DNA of 64,000 nucleotides from Aldehydirespirator sp965221605 (GCA_965221605.1 CBDCSK010000014.1:496001-560000); one strand, 5' to 3'; shown: positions 52,041 to 60,734, counted from the stretch's first letter. Numbers and translations: made by a program. The notes: a model not told the origin generated them from the letters alone.

Positions 52041-53267
52041 GTGACTACCACCAACACGGAGCGGACCATCATGGGGACGGCGTTCTACCCGCGCACGTCC
52101 CTCCTCAACGAGCGCCAGAAGTGGAACGCGTGGGACCGCTACCACATCGTGGACGCCTACACCGACTGGCAGGAGGAATTGAGGACGGTTCGGGAGCGGG
52201 CCTCAGCCCTCGATCAGTCGCCGCTGTCCAAGCACTACATAGCCGGTCCCGACGCCGTGAGGTTGGTGAACTACCTGATCACCCGGGATGCCACCAAAAT
52301 CGAAGTGGGCCAGATCTACTACACCCCCTGGTGCAACCAGGACGGGGCCGTGGTGGGCGACGGCCTGGTCGCCAGGGTCGCGCCGGACCGGTTCATGTTC
52401 TCGGCCGATCCGATGATGAACTGGTTCAGGCACAACGCCGAGGGCTACGACGTCACCATCGAGGACGTCACATTCGACTTCGGGCTGCTCGCGCTGCAGG
52501 GGCCCAAGTCGACCGAGGTCATCGAGGCGGCCACTGGGCAGAGCTGGTCCGACCTCCGTTTCTCGCGGCTGCGGACCACCACCATCGGCGGAGTGGAGGT
52601 CACCGTCTTCCGTCAGGGCTTCACCGGCGAAGTCGGCTACGAGTTCTTCGTGCCCGTCGCCGACGGCGCCGACGTCTGGGACGCGCTGTTCGACGCGGGG
52701 GAGCCCATCGGTCTGGGCGCCGGCGGCCTGCACGCGGTCGACGTAGCGCGGATCGAGGCCGGAATGGTAATCGTGGGCGCCGACTACACCCCGGCCGCCA
52801 TGGATCGCCTCGGCGACCCGCTGCCCGTCTCGTCCGAGAACATGACCACTCCGTTCGAGCTGAACCTGTACCGCTTCGTGGACCTCGGCCAGGAGGCCGA
52901 CTTCGTGGGCAAGGAGGCTCTGCGGCGCGAGCTCGAAGCCGGGCCCAAGCGATCGATGGTGGGAATCGAGATCGACTGGCGCGACGTCGTCGGCCTCTAC
53001 CGGGACTCCGACATCCCGCCGGAGGTGACCCCTCAGGTCATCCGGTTCCCCGTCCCCATCCTCCGCGACGGATCCCGCATCGGAAGAGCCACCAGCGTGA
53101 CCTGGTCGCCCACCGTCAACAAGATCATCGGCTTCGCCCACGTCGTGCCGGCCCACGCCGATCCGGGCACGCCGGTCACGGTGGAATGGGCAGCCGGGCC
53201 CGTCGGTGGGGAAGTGGGAGCCACCCTGGTCGCCCTCCCCCACTACCGGCTGAAACGAGCCGGTTAG
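52041..53267 (+). CDS. GcvT-family THF-dependent methyltransferase/demethylase (copy 2)
   Basis: A 408-residue protein from a GTG start with AAGGAG 6-7 nt upstream. It shares blocks with the copy at 45717: LDQSPLSKHYIAGPDAVRLV, CNQDGAVVGDGLVARV, LLALQGPKSTEVIE, RQGFTGEVGYEFFV and SVTWSPTVNKIIGFAH. It is encoded directly after the importer permeases and before the amidohydrolase, so it probably acts on the imported compound or its product. Methyl transfer to tetrahydrofolate is inferred from the family; direct evidence for the substrate is absent. Confidence 0.86.
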   Translation: MTTTNTERTIMGTAFYPRTSLLNERQKWNAWDRYHIVDAYTDWQEELRTVRERASALDQSPLSKHYIAGPDAVRLVNYLITRDATKIEVGQIYYTPWCNQDGAVVGDGLVARVAPDRFMFSADPMMNWFRHNAEGYDVTIEDVTFDFGLLALQGPKSTEVIEAATGQSWSDLRFSRLRTTTIGGVEVTVFRQGFTGEVGYEFFVPVADGADVWDALFDAGEPIGLGAGGLHAVDVARIEAGMVIVGADYTPAAMDRLGDPLPVSSENMTTPFELNLYRFVDLGQEADFVGKEALRRELEAGPKRSMVGIEIDWRDVVGLYRDSDIPPEVTPQVIRFPVPILRDGSRIGRATSVTWSPTVNKIIGFAHVVPAHADPGTPVTVEWAAGPVGGEVGATLVALPHYRLKRAG

Positions 53268-53275
53268 GAGGAATC

Positions 53276-54673
53276 ATGAGCCCTGAGGACAACCAGACGA
53301 CTGAGCCCACTCGCTGCGACCTGCTGCTGACCGGCGGCACCGTGCTGACGCTCAACCCGGACCAGCCGGTCATCGAGGCCGGATTCGTGGCTGTCGACGG
53401 CGACAGGATCGCCGGGGTCGGAGAGGGCCAGGAGGCGGGGTCGTTCCAGGCCGACCGGACGATCTCGTGCCGGGGGAAGGTGGTGATGCCCGGGCTGATC
53501 GACTGCCACAACCATCTCTACCAGTCGCTCGGACGGACTCTCGGAGAGTGCCTGACGGGGTGGGAGTGGCTCAGCCAGTTCATGTGGCCCTACTCGGCTG
53601 CGATCTCCCAGCAGGAGACGATCGCCTCGGTGTACCTGGGAGCCCTCGAAGCAGTCCTGGCCGGGACCACGACCGTGCTCGATCACCACTACGGCTGTGA
53701 CGATCACGACACCACCGTGATGGTGGCCGAAGTCCTCGAAGAAGTGGGGCTGCGGGGCCGGATCGCTCGGGGCGTGACCGGAACGCGGACCGCGGTCTCC
53801 CAACAGCAGAAGCTGCCGGAGACCTCGTTCCAGCGTTCGGCCGATGAGGAGTTGGCCATCACGGAGGCTTGCATCCGCTCAAGGCCGAAGGGCTCGAAGA
53901 TCGAGATCTGTCCCGGACCCATGAACGCGGCCTACACCAACATCGACCTGATCGCGGCCAGTGTCGAGCAGGCCCGTTCCCATGGGGTGGCGTGGCACAC
54001 CCACCTCAGCGCGCCCCGTGACGACCCTGAGGTGTTCAAGCAGCAGCACGGCTCGCGCCCGGCCACGTGGCTCCACAGCAACGGGCTGCTCGGTCCTGAT
54101 GCGATCCTCGCCCACGCCACATGGGTGGACGACGAGGAGATCGAGGCGCTCGGGGACACGCGGAGCGCGGTCGCTCACTGCCCGTTGTCGAACTTCTACA
54201 TGCCGTACGGCGTGATGCCCCTGCACGACCTCGTCGATGCGGGGGCGGCGGTGGGGCTGGGCAGCGACGGGTCATGCTGCGGGCACCGCCAGGACCTGTT
54301 CGAGAACATGAGGCTCATGGTGCTGATGCACCGGCTCAACACCCTCGACCCCAAGGCGTCGAGTGCCGATGAGGCTCTGAGGGTGGCCACCCGGGGCGGG
54401 GCGGCCGTTCACGGCATCGAGGCCGGCGTGCTGGCCGAGGGGGCGCTGGCCGACATCGTGGTGGTCGACACCACGCGGCCGCACTTCGCGCCGATGCACG
54501 ACCCGGTCGCGGCCATGGTGTACACGGCCCGCGGCACCGACGTGGAGATGAACATCGTCGGCGGCGAGATCATCGTCGAAGGGGGACGGTCGACACGGGT
54601 CGATCAGGACGCAGTCGTCTCCGAAGCGCGGGCGCGAGCCGGCGAGCTGGCCGAGAGGATCAACGCCCGCTAG
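53276..54673 (+). CDS. Amidohydrolase of the TrzN/guanine-deaminase/SAH-deaminase group
   Basis: A 465-residue metal-dependent hydrolase. The metal site is readable: GLIDCHNHLYQSLGRTLGE (HxH), AWHTHLSA, ILAHATWVDDEEI with His, and GLGSDGSCCGHRQDLF with the catalytic Asp. This ATZ/TRZ group deaminates or dechlorinates heterocycles such as guanine, adenosine derivatives and triazines. The ATG has a perfect AGGAGG site. It ends the importer operon and its stop overlaps that of the convergent Rieske gene. A purine-like substrate fits the BMP importer and the adenine deaminase remnant. Confidence 0.9.
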   Translation: MSPEDNQTTEPTRCDLLLTGGTVLTLNPDQPVIEAGFVAVDGDRIAGVGEGQEAGSFQADRTISCRGKVVMPGLIDCHNHLYQSLGRTLGECLTGWEWLSQFMWPYSAAISQQETIASVYLGALEAVLAGTTTVLDHHYGCDDHDTTVMVAEVLEEVGLRGRIARGVTGTRTAVSQQQKLPETSFQRSADEELAITEACIRSRPKGSKIEICPGPMNAAYTNIDLIAASVEQARSHGVAWHTHLSAPRDDPEVFKQQHGSRPATWLHSNGLLGPDAILAHATWVDDEEIEALGDTRSAVAHCPLSNFYMPYGVMPLHDLVDAGAAVGLGSDGSCCGHRQDLFENMRLMVLMHRLNTLDPKASSADEALRVATRGGAAVHGIEAGVLAEGALADIVVVDTTRPHFAPMHDPVAAMVYTARGTDVEMNIVGGEIIVEGGRSTRVDQDAVVSEARARAGELAERINAR

Positions 54674-55647
54674 CAGGCGCGGAGGGATTTCCAGAGGCGG
54701 CGGTAGGCGATGGAGAAGGCGTCGGTGGGCAGGGCCACCTCGCCGGTGTCGTCGAGGCCGAACGAGACCTGCCGGGGCTGCAGGGCCTCGCAGATGACCC
54801 TGTCCTCCTCGTCGACGGCGGCCTGGAAGTCCCGCCACGGCTCCAGCGGGTCGCCGCCGAGGTTGGTGCGGGCGCTCTGCTGGAACACCAGGCTGGAGGT
54901 GGCCGACTCGGGCAGGGCCGTCATCTGGACGCACTCGACCTCGCCGTCGGGGTAGGTGATGGTGAGCATCGACGAGAACGGGAACGTGAAGTCGTAGCGG
55001 TAGGCGGCCTCGACCTCCTCCACCGAGCCGTCGAGGGTGTTGCGGTACTGCTGGAACACCTTGATGTTCGAAGTGAAGCCCGTGTCGGTGGCGGTGACCT
55101 TCTGGGGGGCCACCGGCCGGTCGCTGGGCCCGAACGTGACCCGGTGGATGGTCGAGAAGTGGGCTATGTCGTTGAAGTTCTCGGCCACCCGGCTAGCCGA
55201 CACCGCCCAGCGCACCGGGCCGATCTGGAAGGCCTGCACGTCGGGCCGGTCGAAGAACCCCCAATCGGGCGGGTCGTCGGTGGCCGGCTCGCCCGCGCAC
55301 GCCCACACCAGCCCATGGCGCTCGCGAGTGTGGAGGGTGTCGAGAGCGAGCCGTTTCGGGAGCCGGGCGTCGGGCCGCGAGGGGAAGGCCACGCACCGCC
55401 CGTCGGCGGCGTAGCGCAGGCCGTGGTAGGGGCACACCAGGCAGTCGTCGTCGTAGGAGCCCATGCTCAGCGGGCTGCCCCGGTGCGGGCAGCGGTCCGA
55501 GGCTGCGCAGGCCTCACCGCCGCTGCGGAACACCACCAGCGGCTCCCCCATCATCGCCACCCCGACCGGGCCGTCGTCGATGGCGCCAGAGCGGGCCACC
55601 GGATGCCACTGGCGCCGCAGGACGTCGAGTTCGGCCGGATCGGTCAT
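54670..55647 (-). CDS. Rieske non-heme iron oxygenase, complete alpha subunit
   Basis: A 325-residue oxygenase. Rieske ligands are C53, H55, C72 and H75 (CPHRG ... CPYHG). The catalytic iron site is D160, H163 and H168 in ENFNDIAHFSTIHRVTFG. It resembles the oxygenase at 40691, and both have the ENFNDIAH variant, unlike the ENFLD variant of the Rieske-less proteins. It lies 8 bp after the adenine deaminase remnant on the same strand. It presumably uses one of the two NdmD-like reductases, because no other reductase is present. Confidence 0.9.
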   Translation of the reverse strand: MTDPAELDVLRRQWHPVARSGAIDDGPVGVAMMGEPLVVFRSGGEACAASDRCPHRGSPLSMGSYDDDCLVCPYHGLRYAADGRCVAFPSRPDARLPKRLALDTLHTRERHGLVWACAGEPATDDPPDWGFFDRPDVQAFQIGPVRWAVSASRVAENFNDIAHFSTIHRVTFGPSDRPVAPQKVTATDTGFTSNIKVFQQYRNTLDGSVEEVEAAYRYDFTFPFSSMLTITYPDGEVECVQMTALPESATSSLVFQQSARTNLGGDPLEPWRDFQAAVDEEDRVICEALQPRQVSFGLDDTGEVALPTDAFSIAYRRLWKSLRAC

Positions 55648-55655
55648 GGCACCGC

Positions 55656-56413
55656 TCAGGCCGCCGCCGGTCCGAGGACCGGGTCGAAGGTGTCCATGGC
55701 GGCCACGTCGACCGTGCCCACGTCGGTGATGGCGTAGTCGGGGATCGACGTGATGGGCAGGAAGAACAGGCACATGAAAGGCCAGTCCACCGTGCAGCCC
55801 AGCGCCTTGGCCGCCCGATCGAGACGCTCCTCCTCGGCCAGCATGTCGACCGGGTCGAGGTCGGACACGATCCCGCCGATGGGCAGGGGCAGGAACTCGA
55901 CCACCCGGCCGCCGTCCACCACCACCTGGCCCCCGCCGTGGGCCGCGATGTGGTTGACGGCCACCGCCATGTCCTCCGGCGACGTCCCGATCACCACGAT
56001 GTTGTTGTCGTCGGGGGCGCTGGAGGTGGCCAGCGCGCCGGAGCGGATGCCGAACCCGGCCACGAACGCGGTCGGGCGGTTGGAGTTCTTGCCGTAGCGC
56101 TCCACCACGCTGACATCTTGGCCGCGCTGGTGATCGACAGCTTGGAGCACTCGATGTGCTGGTGGCCGTCGAACAGCCCGGGCACCAGGTAGCGGCCGGC
56201 GGCGTCGACGATCTCGGTGTCTCCGCCGGTGTGGGCCGACACGTCGCCCAGCGCCACCACCGTGTTGCCGTACACGGCGACGTCGGCTTCATAGACCTCG
56301 GCCGACACCACGTTGACGAGCCGGCCGCCCCGCACCACCGTCGTGGCCGGGGTGTGGGCCGCGCCCGCGGCCACCAGCTCCGGGATCGGGGGCTGGCCAG
56401 CTGCGGTGCCCAT
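55656..56413 (-). pseudogene. Adenine deaminase, internally deleted and frameshifted
   Basis: The N-terminal frame (56413 to about 56115) encodes VVRGGRLVNVVSAEVYEADVAV-type sequence and GRYLVPGLFDGHQHIECSKL, the start of adenine deaminase with its HxH site. The C-terminal frame (about 56115 to 55656) encodes the end of the same family, NRPTAFVAGFGIRSGALATS and ALGCTVDWPFMCLFFLP. The two halves are in different frames and roughly 300 central residues, including most of the active site, are missing (normal length ~570-600). It cannot be an active deaminase. It shows that an adenine-processing gene once stood in the island. Confidence 0.85.
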
Positions 56414-56486
56414 GGCTTCTCCTCTCGTGGGTTCTGATGTTGATGTCGGGGTTGGTCTCGGTGTGGTGTGGGACGGACGGCGCCGG

Positions 56487-57083
56487 TCAGCCTCCGGCGG
56501 CCACCAGTATCACCCTGGCGGGCGACTCCGATGCCAGGCGCCAGCGGGTCTGGACCCACGCCGAGTGGAACATTACGTCGCCGGCGTGGAGGGTCACCTG
56601 CGGTCGGTCCCTGAACTCCACATGCAGCGATCCCTCGATCACGTAGATCACGGTCTCGTCGGCGGATTCGAACCACTCGTCCACGTCGGGCCCGGGCTCG
56701 ATCCGGAAGTCGCCCAGCTCGGTGATGCGCCGCCCGCCCCGGTAGGCCGTGCGAGCCGTGGTGGCGTTGGGCAGCTCGCTCACCTGCATCTGGTTGAGCT
56801 CCGCCGCCCGCAGGATCTCGACCCGGGTGCCGGACGGCGGATCGGGCAGCAGGTCCGACGGTCGCACGTCCAGCGCCGCGGCGATGCGGTACAGCGTGGC
56901 TATGGCCACCGATGTATGTCCGGCTTCGAGCTGGCTGAGGAACGGCTGGCTCACATCGGCGGCTGCGGCCAGCTTCCGTCCCGACAGCCCCCGCCGGGCG
57001 CGGATCGCCTTGACCTTGGCTCCGATCTCGAGGCCCAGTTCATCGGGCACGGGGCTGCGTTCCCTTGTCGAGACGGCGTCCAT
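56487..57083 (-). CDS. XRE-type HTH regulator with C-terminal cupin sensor (copy 2)
   Basis: A 198-residue paralogue of the regulator at 45132: HTH GLSGRKLAAAADVSQPFLSQ, then a cupin with VIYVIEGSLHVEFRDRPQVT and HAGDVMFHSAWVQTRW. Its ATG lies 2 bp from a leftover oxygenase 3' end on the other strand, and its ribosome site falls inside that remnant. It is divergent from the second NdmD-like gene, and a strong promoter with an internal palindrome lies between them, so it is the best candidate repressor. Confidence 0.9.
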   Translation of the reverse strand: MDAVSTRERSPVPDELGLEIGAKVKAIRARRGLSGRKLAAAADVSQPFLSQLEAGHTSVAIATLYRIAAALDVRPSDLLPDPPSGTRVEILRAAELNQMQVSELPNATTARTAYRGGRRITELGDFRIEPGPDVDEWFESADETVIYVIEGSLHVEFRDRPQVTLHAGDVMFHSAWVQTRWRLASESPARVILVAAGG

Positions 57084-57084
57084 C

Positions 57085-57144
57085 CTTTACCGGCGCTGGC
57101 TCAGCGACCTCGGCGTCACCTACGCGGTCATACCGGCGGCCTGA
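57085..57144 (+). pseudogene. 3' remnant of an NdmC-like oxygenase gene
   Basis: Nineteen codons and a stop (LYRRWLSDLGVTYAVIPAA) match the C-termini of the Rieske-less oxygenases (AYRRWLSDLGVTYGVVPAPV and NAYRRWLSELGMTYGVV). No start or upstream coding part remains. It abuts the HTH-cupin start. In copy 1 the intact oxygenase 3' end abuts the HTH-cupin stop, so this is a scar of duplication and rearrangement. Confidence 0.8.
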
Positions 57145-57170
57145 GCCGGAGGGCTCCCCTTCCCGGTGCG

Positions 57171-57199
57171 TTGACAGGGTGATAACTGGTTCTTATCAT
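57171..57199 (+). promoter_or_regulatory. Sigma-70 promoter with internal operator TGATAA-N7-TTATCA
   Basis: TTGACA (57171-57176) and TATCAT (57194-57199) are 17 bp apart. A perfect inverted repeat TGATAA-N7-TTATCA (57180-57198) fills the spacer and overlaps the -10, the classical position for repression. The same element lies at 61662-61690. The promoter drives the second NdmD-like gene 80 bp downstream. Confidence 0.75.
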
Positions 57200-57278
57200 C
57201 TGGTCGCAGCTTCTTCAAGCTGATCCGCAGGCAGTCAGCACCCGTTCATCGGCCTGAGCAGGCAAGGAGGAGGACCCG

Positions 57279-59042
57279 GTGAGAGCCGATCCGTTCACCA
57301 TCTGGCATCCGGTGGCGTCGGCACACGACGTGCCCTACCGCCACGTCCACCAGGCCCAGCTGCTGGGCCGGGAGCTGGCCGTGTGGCGGGCCGACGACGA
57401 CTACGTGAACGTGTGGGAGAACCGTTGCCTGCACCGCGGGGTGCGCCTCTCCATCGGCTCCAACGACGGGACCGAGCTGCGCTGCCAGTACCACGGCTGG
57501 CGCTACGCCAACCGGTCGGCGGGATGCACCTACATCCCCGCCCACCCGGCCGACGCGCCGGCCCGCACCATCTGCAACCGGACCTTCGCCGCGGTCGAGC
57601 GCTACGGGCTGGTCTGGTCGGGCGAGTCGCCGGCGGGCGATCCGCCGACCGTCGATGTCCTGGAGGCGGGGACGCCGTTCGGGCTGCGCAACCTGCCGGT
57701 CAATGCCCCGGTGGAGCTGACCGTGCGGCACCTGCAGTCCCACCGCTTCTCGCCCTGCGGGCGCCTCGATACCGAGGCGGCCGAGATGACCGTTGACAGC
57801 GTGGACGGCTACTCGGTGGCGCTGACCGCCCGCGCCGAGGGCTCGCAGTCGAGCGTGGTGTTCTTCGTGCAGCCGGTCGACTCGGCGCGCTGCGTGATCC
57901 GGGGCGTGCTGGCCGAGACCCCGCCCGCCGACGATCAGCTAGCCGTCTGGCGGCACCATGCCACCGAGCTGGACCAGCTGCGGGTGGTGATCGAGGCCGA
58001 GGCCGCCTCGCTGCCCGCCCCCGAACCCATGGTTCCCGTGCTGCAGCAGGTCCCGCTGCACCTGGCCGAGGTGCCCGACGCGCCGGCCGGACGCCAGCCG
58101 GCCCTGCGGGTGCAGGTGCAGCGCAAATGGGAGGCCGCAGCCGGGGTGGCCGCCTTCGAACTGGCCCCGATCGACGGGGTGCTGCCCACGTTCCAGCCGG
58201 GGGCGCACATCGACGTGCACCTGCCCAACGGGCTGGTGCGCCAGTACTCGATCACCAACGGACCCGGCGAGTCGTCGTGCTACCGCATCGGCGTCAAGCT
58301 GGAGCCCGACTCCAGCGGCGGGTCGAGCTGCCTGCACGCGACCGTGCGGGAAGGGGACGTGCTGGCCATCTCCGAGCCCCGCAACAACTTCCCCCTGCGG
58401 CGGGACTCGATGCGGACGATCCTGGTGGCCGGAGGCATCGGCATCACGCCGCTGCTGGCCATGGCCCAGTCGCTGGACCGCATGGTGCTCGACTTCGAGC
58501 TGCACTGCTTCGCCCAGTCGGACGAGCACGTGGCGTTCGCTGATGTGGTGGACGGGCTGGGCCGGTCGGTGGTGCGCCATCTGGGGCTGTCGCCCGATGA
58601 GACGGTGGCTGAGATCCGGCGCCTGGTGGCCGGCTACGAGAGCTTCACCAACCTGTACGTGTGCGGTCCCGGGCCGATGCTGGAGGCGGTGCGGCGTGAG
58701 GCTGCCGCCGCGGGCTGGCCCGACGACGCCGTCCATTTCGAGTACTTCAAGAACACCAACGAGATCGACGACTCGTCGACGTTCGAGGTGGCCCTGGCCC
58801 GCTCGGCGATGACGGTGACCGTGCCGGCGGGCACCACGATCCTGGAGGTGCTGCGAGGCCACGGCGTGATCATGCCGTCGTCGTGCGAGCAGGGAGCCTG
58901 CGGCACGTGCGTGGCGACCGTGCTGGAGGGCGAGCCCGACCATCAGGACGTCTACCTCAACGACTCCGAGCACCTGGCCGGCGACCGGATCATGACCTGC
59001 GTGTCCCGGGCCGCCTCCGACCGGCTGGTGCTGGACCTGTGA
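57279..59042 (+). CDS. NdmD-like reductase: Rieske domain fused to flavin, NAD and [2Fe-2S] ferredoxin domains (copy 2)
   Basis: A 587-residue paralogue of the protein at 41804. The GTG start follows AAGGAGGAGG. Rieske ligands are C50, H52, C69 and H72 (CLHRG ... CQYHG, with Gln where copy 1 has Pro). Flavin motif VRQYSITNGPG, nucleotide motifs LVAGGIGITPLLAM and YVCGPGPM, and a C-terminal ferredoxin with SSCEQGACGTC and a distal Cys in MTCVSRA follow. Its operon contains the GST-like gene next, while the Rieske-less oxygenase of this copy lies on the opposite strand at 60735. Confidence 0.88.
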   Translation: MRADPFTIWHPVASAHDVPYRHVHQAQLLGRELAVWRADDDYVNVWENRCLHRGVRLSIGSNDGTELRCQYHGWRYANRSAGCTYIPAHPADAPARTICNRTFAAVERYGLVWSGESPAGDPPTVDVLEAGTPFGLRNLPVNAPVELTVRHLQSHRFSPCGRLDTEAAEMTVDSVDGYSVALTARAEGSQSSVVFFVQPVDSARCVIRGVLAETPPADDQLAVWRHHATELDQLRVVIEAEAASLPAPEPMVPVLQQVPLHLAEVPDAPAGRQPALRVQVQRKWEAAAGVAAFELAPIDGVLPTFQPGAHIDVHLPNGLVRQYSITNGPGESSCYRIGVKLEPDSSGGSSCLHATVREGDVLAISEPRNNFPLRRDSMRTILVAGGIGITPLLAMAQSLDRMVLDFELHCFAQSDEHVAFADVVDGLGRSVVRHLGLSPDETVAEIRRLVAGYESFTNLYVCGPGPMLEAVRREAAAAGWPDDAVHFEYFKNTNEIDDSSTFEVALARSAMTVTVPAGTTILEVLRGHGVIMPSSCEQGACGTCVATVLEGEPDHQDVYLNDSEHLAGDRIMTCVSRAASDRLVLDL

Positions 59043-59085
59043 CGGCCTCGACGGCCTCGACGGCCTTGGCGGCCTCGGCGGCGGG
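59041..59085 (+). repeat. Five 9-bp tandem repeats between the NdmD-like and NdmE-like genes
   Basis: Units GACGGCCTC, GACGGCCTC, GACGGCCTT, GGCGGCCTC and GGCGGCGGG, starting inside the reductase stop codon. In copy 1 the same junction is only 6 bp long, so the spacer was expanded here by repeat growth. Confidence 0.8.
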
Positions 59086-59094
59086 GGTGCGGCG

Positions 59095-59733
59095 ATGATC
59101 AAGCTGTACGACTACGTGCTGTCGGTGAACTGCTACAAGCAGCGGCTGCTTATGAGCATCCTCGACGTGCCCTACGAGTCGATCCCCGTCGACTTCTACC
59201 CGGGCTGGGAGCACAAGGGCGAGGAGTTCAAGAAGATCAACCCGCTGGGCCACATCCCGGTCATCGACGACGACGGCTACATCCTGTGGGACGCCCACGC
59301 CATCCTGGTGTACCTGGCGGCCAAGTACGACCCCACCGGGCAGTGGTACCCGACCGGCGATCCCGAGCTGGTCGGCGAGACCGCCTCGTGGATGCTGTTC
59401 GCGGAGGGCACCACCAACACCGCGTCGGCCGCCCGGCTGTACGTCAACCTCGGGTACGACTTCGATCTGGAGGCCTGCCAGGCCGGCGCCCACCGCCTGT
59501 TCCGGGTGCTGGACGAGCACCTGTGGTTCCAGGAGCGCCGGGGCTTGGACTGGGTGTGCTCCGGCGCCCACCCCACCATCGCCGACATCGCTCTGTTCCC
59601 CGACGTGGTCCTGTCGGAGGAGGGCGGCATCTCCCGGATGGACTACCCGGCTCTGCGACGCTGGACCGACCGGGTTCGCCGCATTCCCGGCTTCGAGGTG
59701 ATGCCGGGCATCTTCCCGCCCGCTCCCGGCTAG
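59095..59733 (+). CDS. GST-like protein, NdmE-like (copy 2)
   Basis: A 212-residue protein very similar to the one at 43565, with identical long blocks such as PGWEHKG, NPLGHIPVIDDDGY, SWMLFAEGTTNTASAARL and NLGYDFDLEACQAGAHRLF. Such conservation between paralogues argues for a structural constraint (complex formation) more than detoxification. Its stop and that of the convergent Rieske gene lie in a 12-bp palindrome (CTAGGGGCCTAG, 59730-59741). Confidence 0.88.
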   Translation: MIKLYDYVLSVNCYKQRLLMSILDVPYESIPVDFYPGWEHKGEEFKKINPLGHIPVIDDDGYILWDAHAILVYLAAKYDPTGQWYPTGDPELVGETASWMLFAEGTTNTASAARLYVNLGYDFDLEACQAGAHRLFRVLDEHLWFQERRGLDWVCSGAHPTIADIALFPDVVLSEEGGISRMDYPALRRWTDRVRRIPGFEVMPGIFPPAPG

Positions 59734-59737
59734 GGGC

Positions 59738-60715
59738 CTAGGCGGTGCCGAAGGTCAGCCCGAGGTCCTTGAGCCAGCGGCGGTAGGCGACCGCGGTCTT
59801 GTCGGCGCGGACGTGCCACTCGGCCGCTAGGTCCAGGGGCAGGAGCTCAGGCCGCTGGGACTCCACGATCGGGACGTCCTGCAGGACGATCTCGTCGATG
59901 TAGGCGCCGAACTCCTCGTCGGGCATGTCGTGGTTGTAGTTCATCGAGTTCCACATCCAGCCGACGCTGTTGTGCTCGTCGACGGGGGTCACCGCGAAGT
60001 ACATGGCGTATCGCTCCGGGCCCCCTCCCGGCACCGACAGAGCGATGTAGGCGGTGAGGGGACGCAGCACCCGGTACAGCCACTGGGCCATCTTGGCGTC
60101 GCCGGAGCCGTCGGGGTTGGGGGTCCAGGTGTTGATGTCGACCGCGGTGATGCCGTCGGCGCCGGTCTCCACGGTGTAGTCGCCGAGCTCGGTGTGGTCG
60201 CGGTCGCCGAGGATGCCCTCGTGCACGAACGGGAAGTGGCTGGCGTCCAGGAAGTTCTCGATGACTCTGGGGGCGCTGGCCGCGATCGGGTACGGGCCGC
60301 CGAGGACATGGCGGAAGGCGGGGTCGTCCCACTCGCCGTACGGCGGCGGGGTGCTGCCGGGGCGGCCTAGCGACGCCCACACCAGGCCGTGGGCCTCGGT
60401 GGCGGTGTAGACGGTGGCGCACGCCCGCGACGGCGGCCGCTGCTGGGGGCGGGAGGGGATGTGGACACAGCTGCCGGTCCGGTCGTAGGTCCAGCCGTGG
60501 TAGGGGCACTCCAGGCCGCGGCCGGTGACCTGCCCGAGCGAGAGGCGGGTGCCGCGGTGAACGCACAGGTCCTTCCAGGCCATCACTGCGCCGTCCTGGC
60601 GCCAGATCACCAGGTCCTCGCCCAGCAGCCGGGCTGCGGCCACCTGCGACTCGTCCACGTCCGCGGCCCGGGCCACCACGTGCCAGTCGTTCACCAGCAC
60701 CGGATCGTCGCGCAT
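59738..60715 (-). CDS. Rieske non-heme iron oxygenase, complete alpha subunit, closest relative of the Rieske-less pair
   Basis: A 325-residue oxygenase with Rieske ligands C51, H53, C70 and H73 and catalytic D157, H160 and H165 in ENFLDASHFPFVHEGILGD. The catalytic domain and C-terminus (VAYRRWLKDLGLTFG) resemble the two NdmC-like proteins much more than the other complete oxygenases. It therefore looks like the ancestor-like form that kept its Rieske domain. It follows the NdmC-like copy 2 by 19 bp on the same strand. Confidence 0.9.
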   Translation of the reverse strand: MRDDPVLVNDWHVVARAADVDESQVAAARLLGEDLVIWRQDGAVMAWKDLCVHRGTRLSLGQVTGRGLECPYHGWTYDRTGSCVHIPSRPQQRPPSRACATVYTATEAHGLVWASLGRPGSTPPPYGEWDDPAFRHVLGGPYPIAASAPRVIENFLDASHFPFVHEGILGDRDHTELGDYTVETGADGITAVDINTWTPNPDGSGDAKMAQWLYRVLRPLTAYIALSVPGGGPERYAMYFAVTPVDEHNSVGWMWNSMNYNHDMPDEEFGAYIDEIVLQDVPIVESQRPELLPLDLAAEWHVRADKTAVAYRRWLKDLGLTFGTA

Positions 60716-60734
60716 CGCAGCTTCGGCCTCAGCC

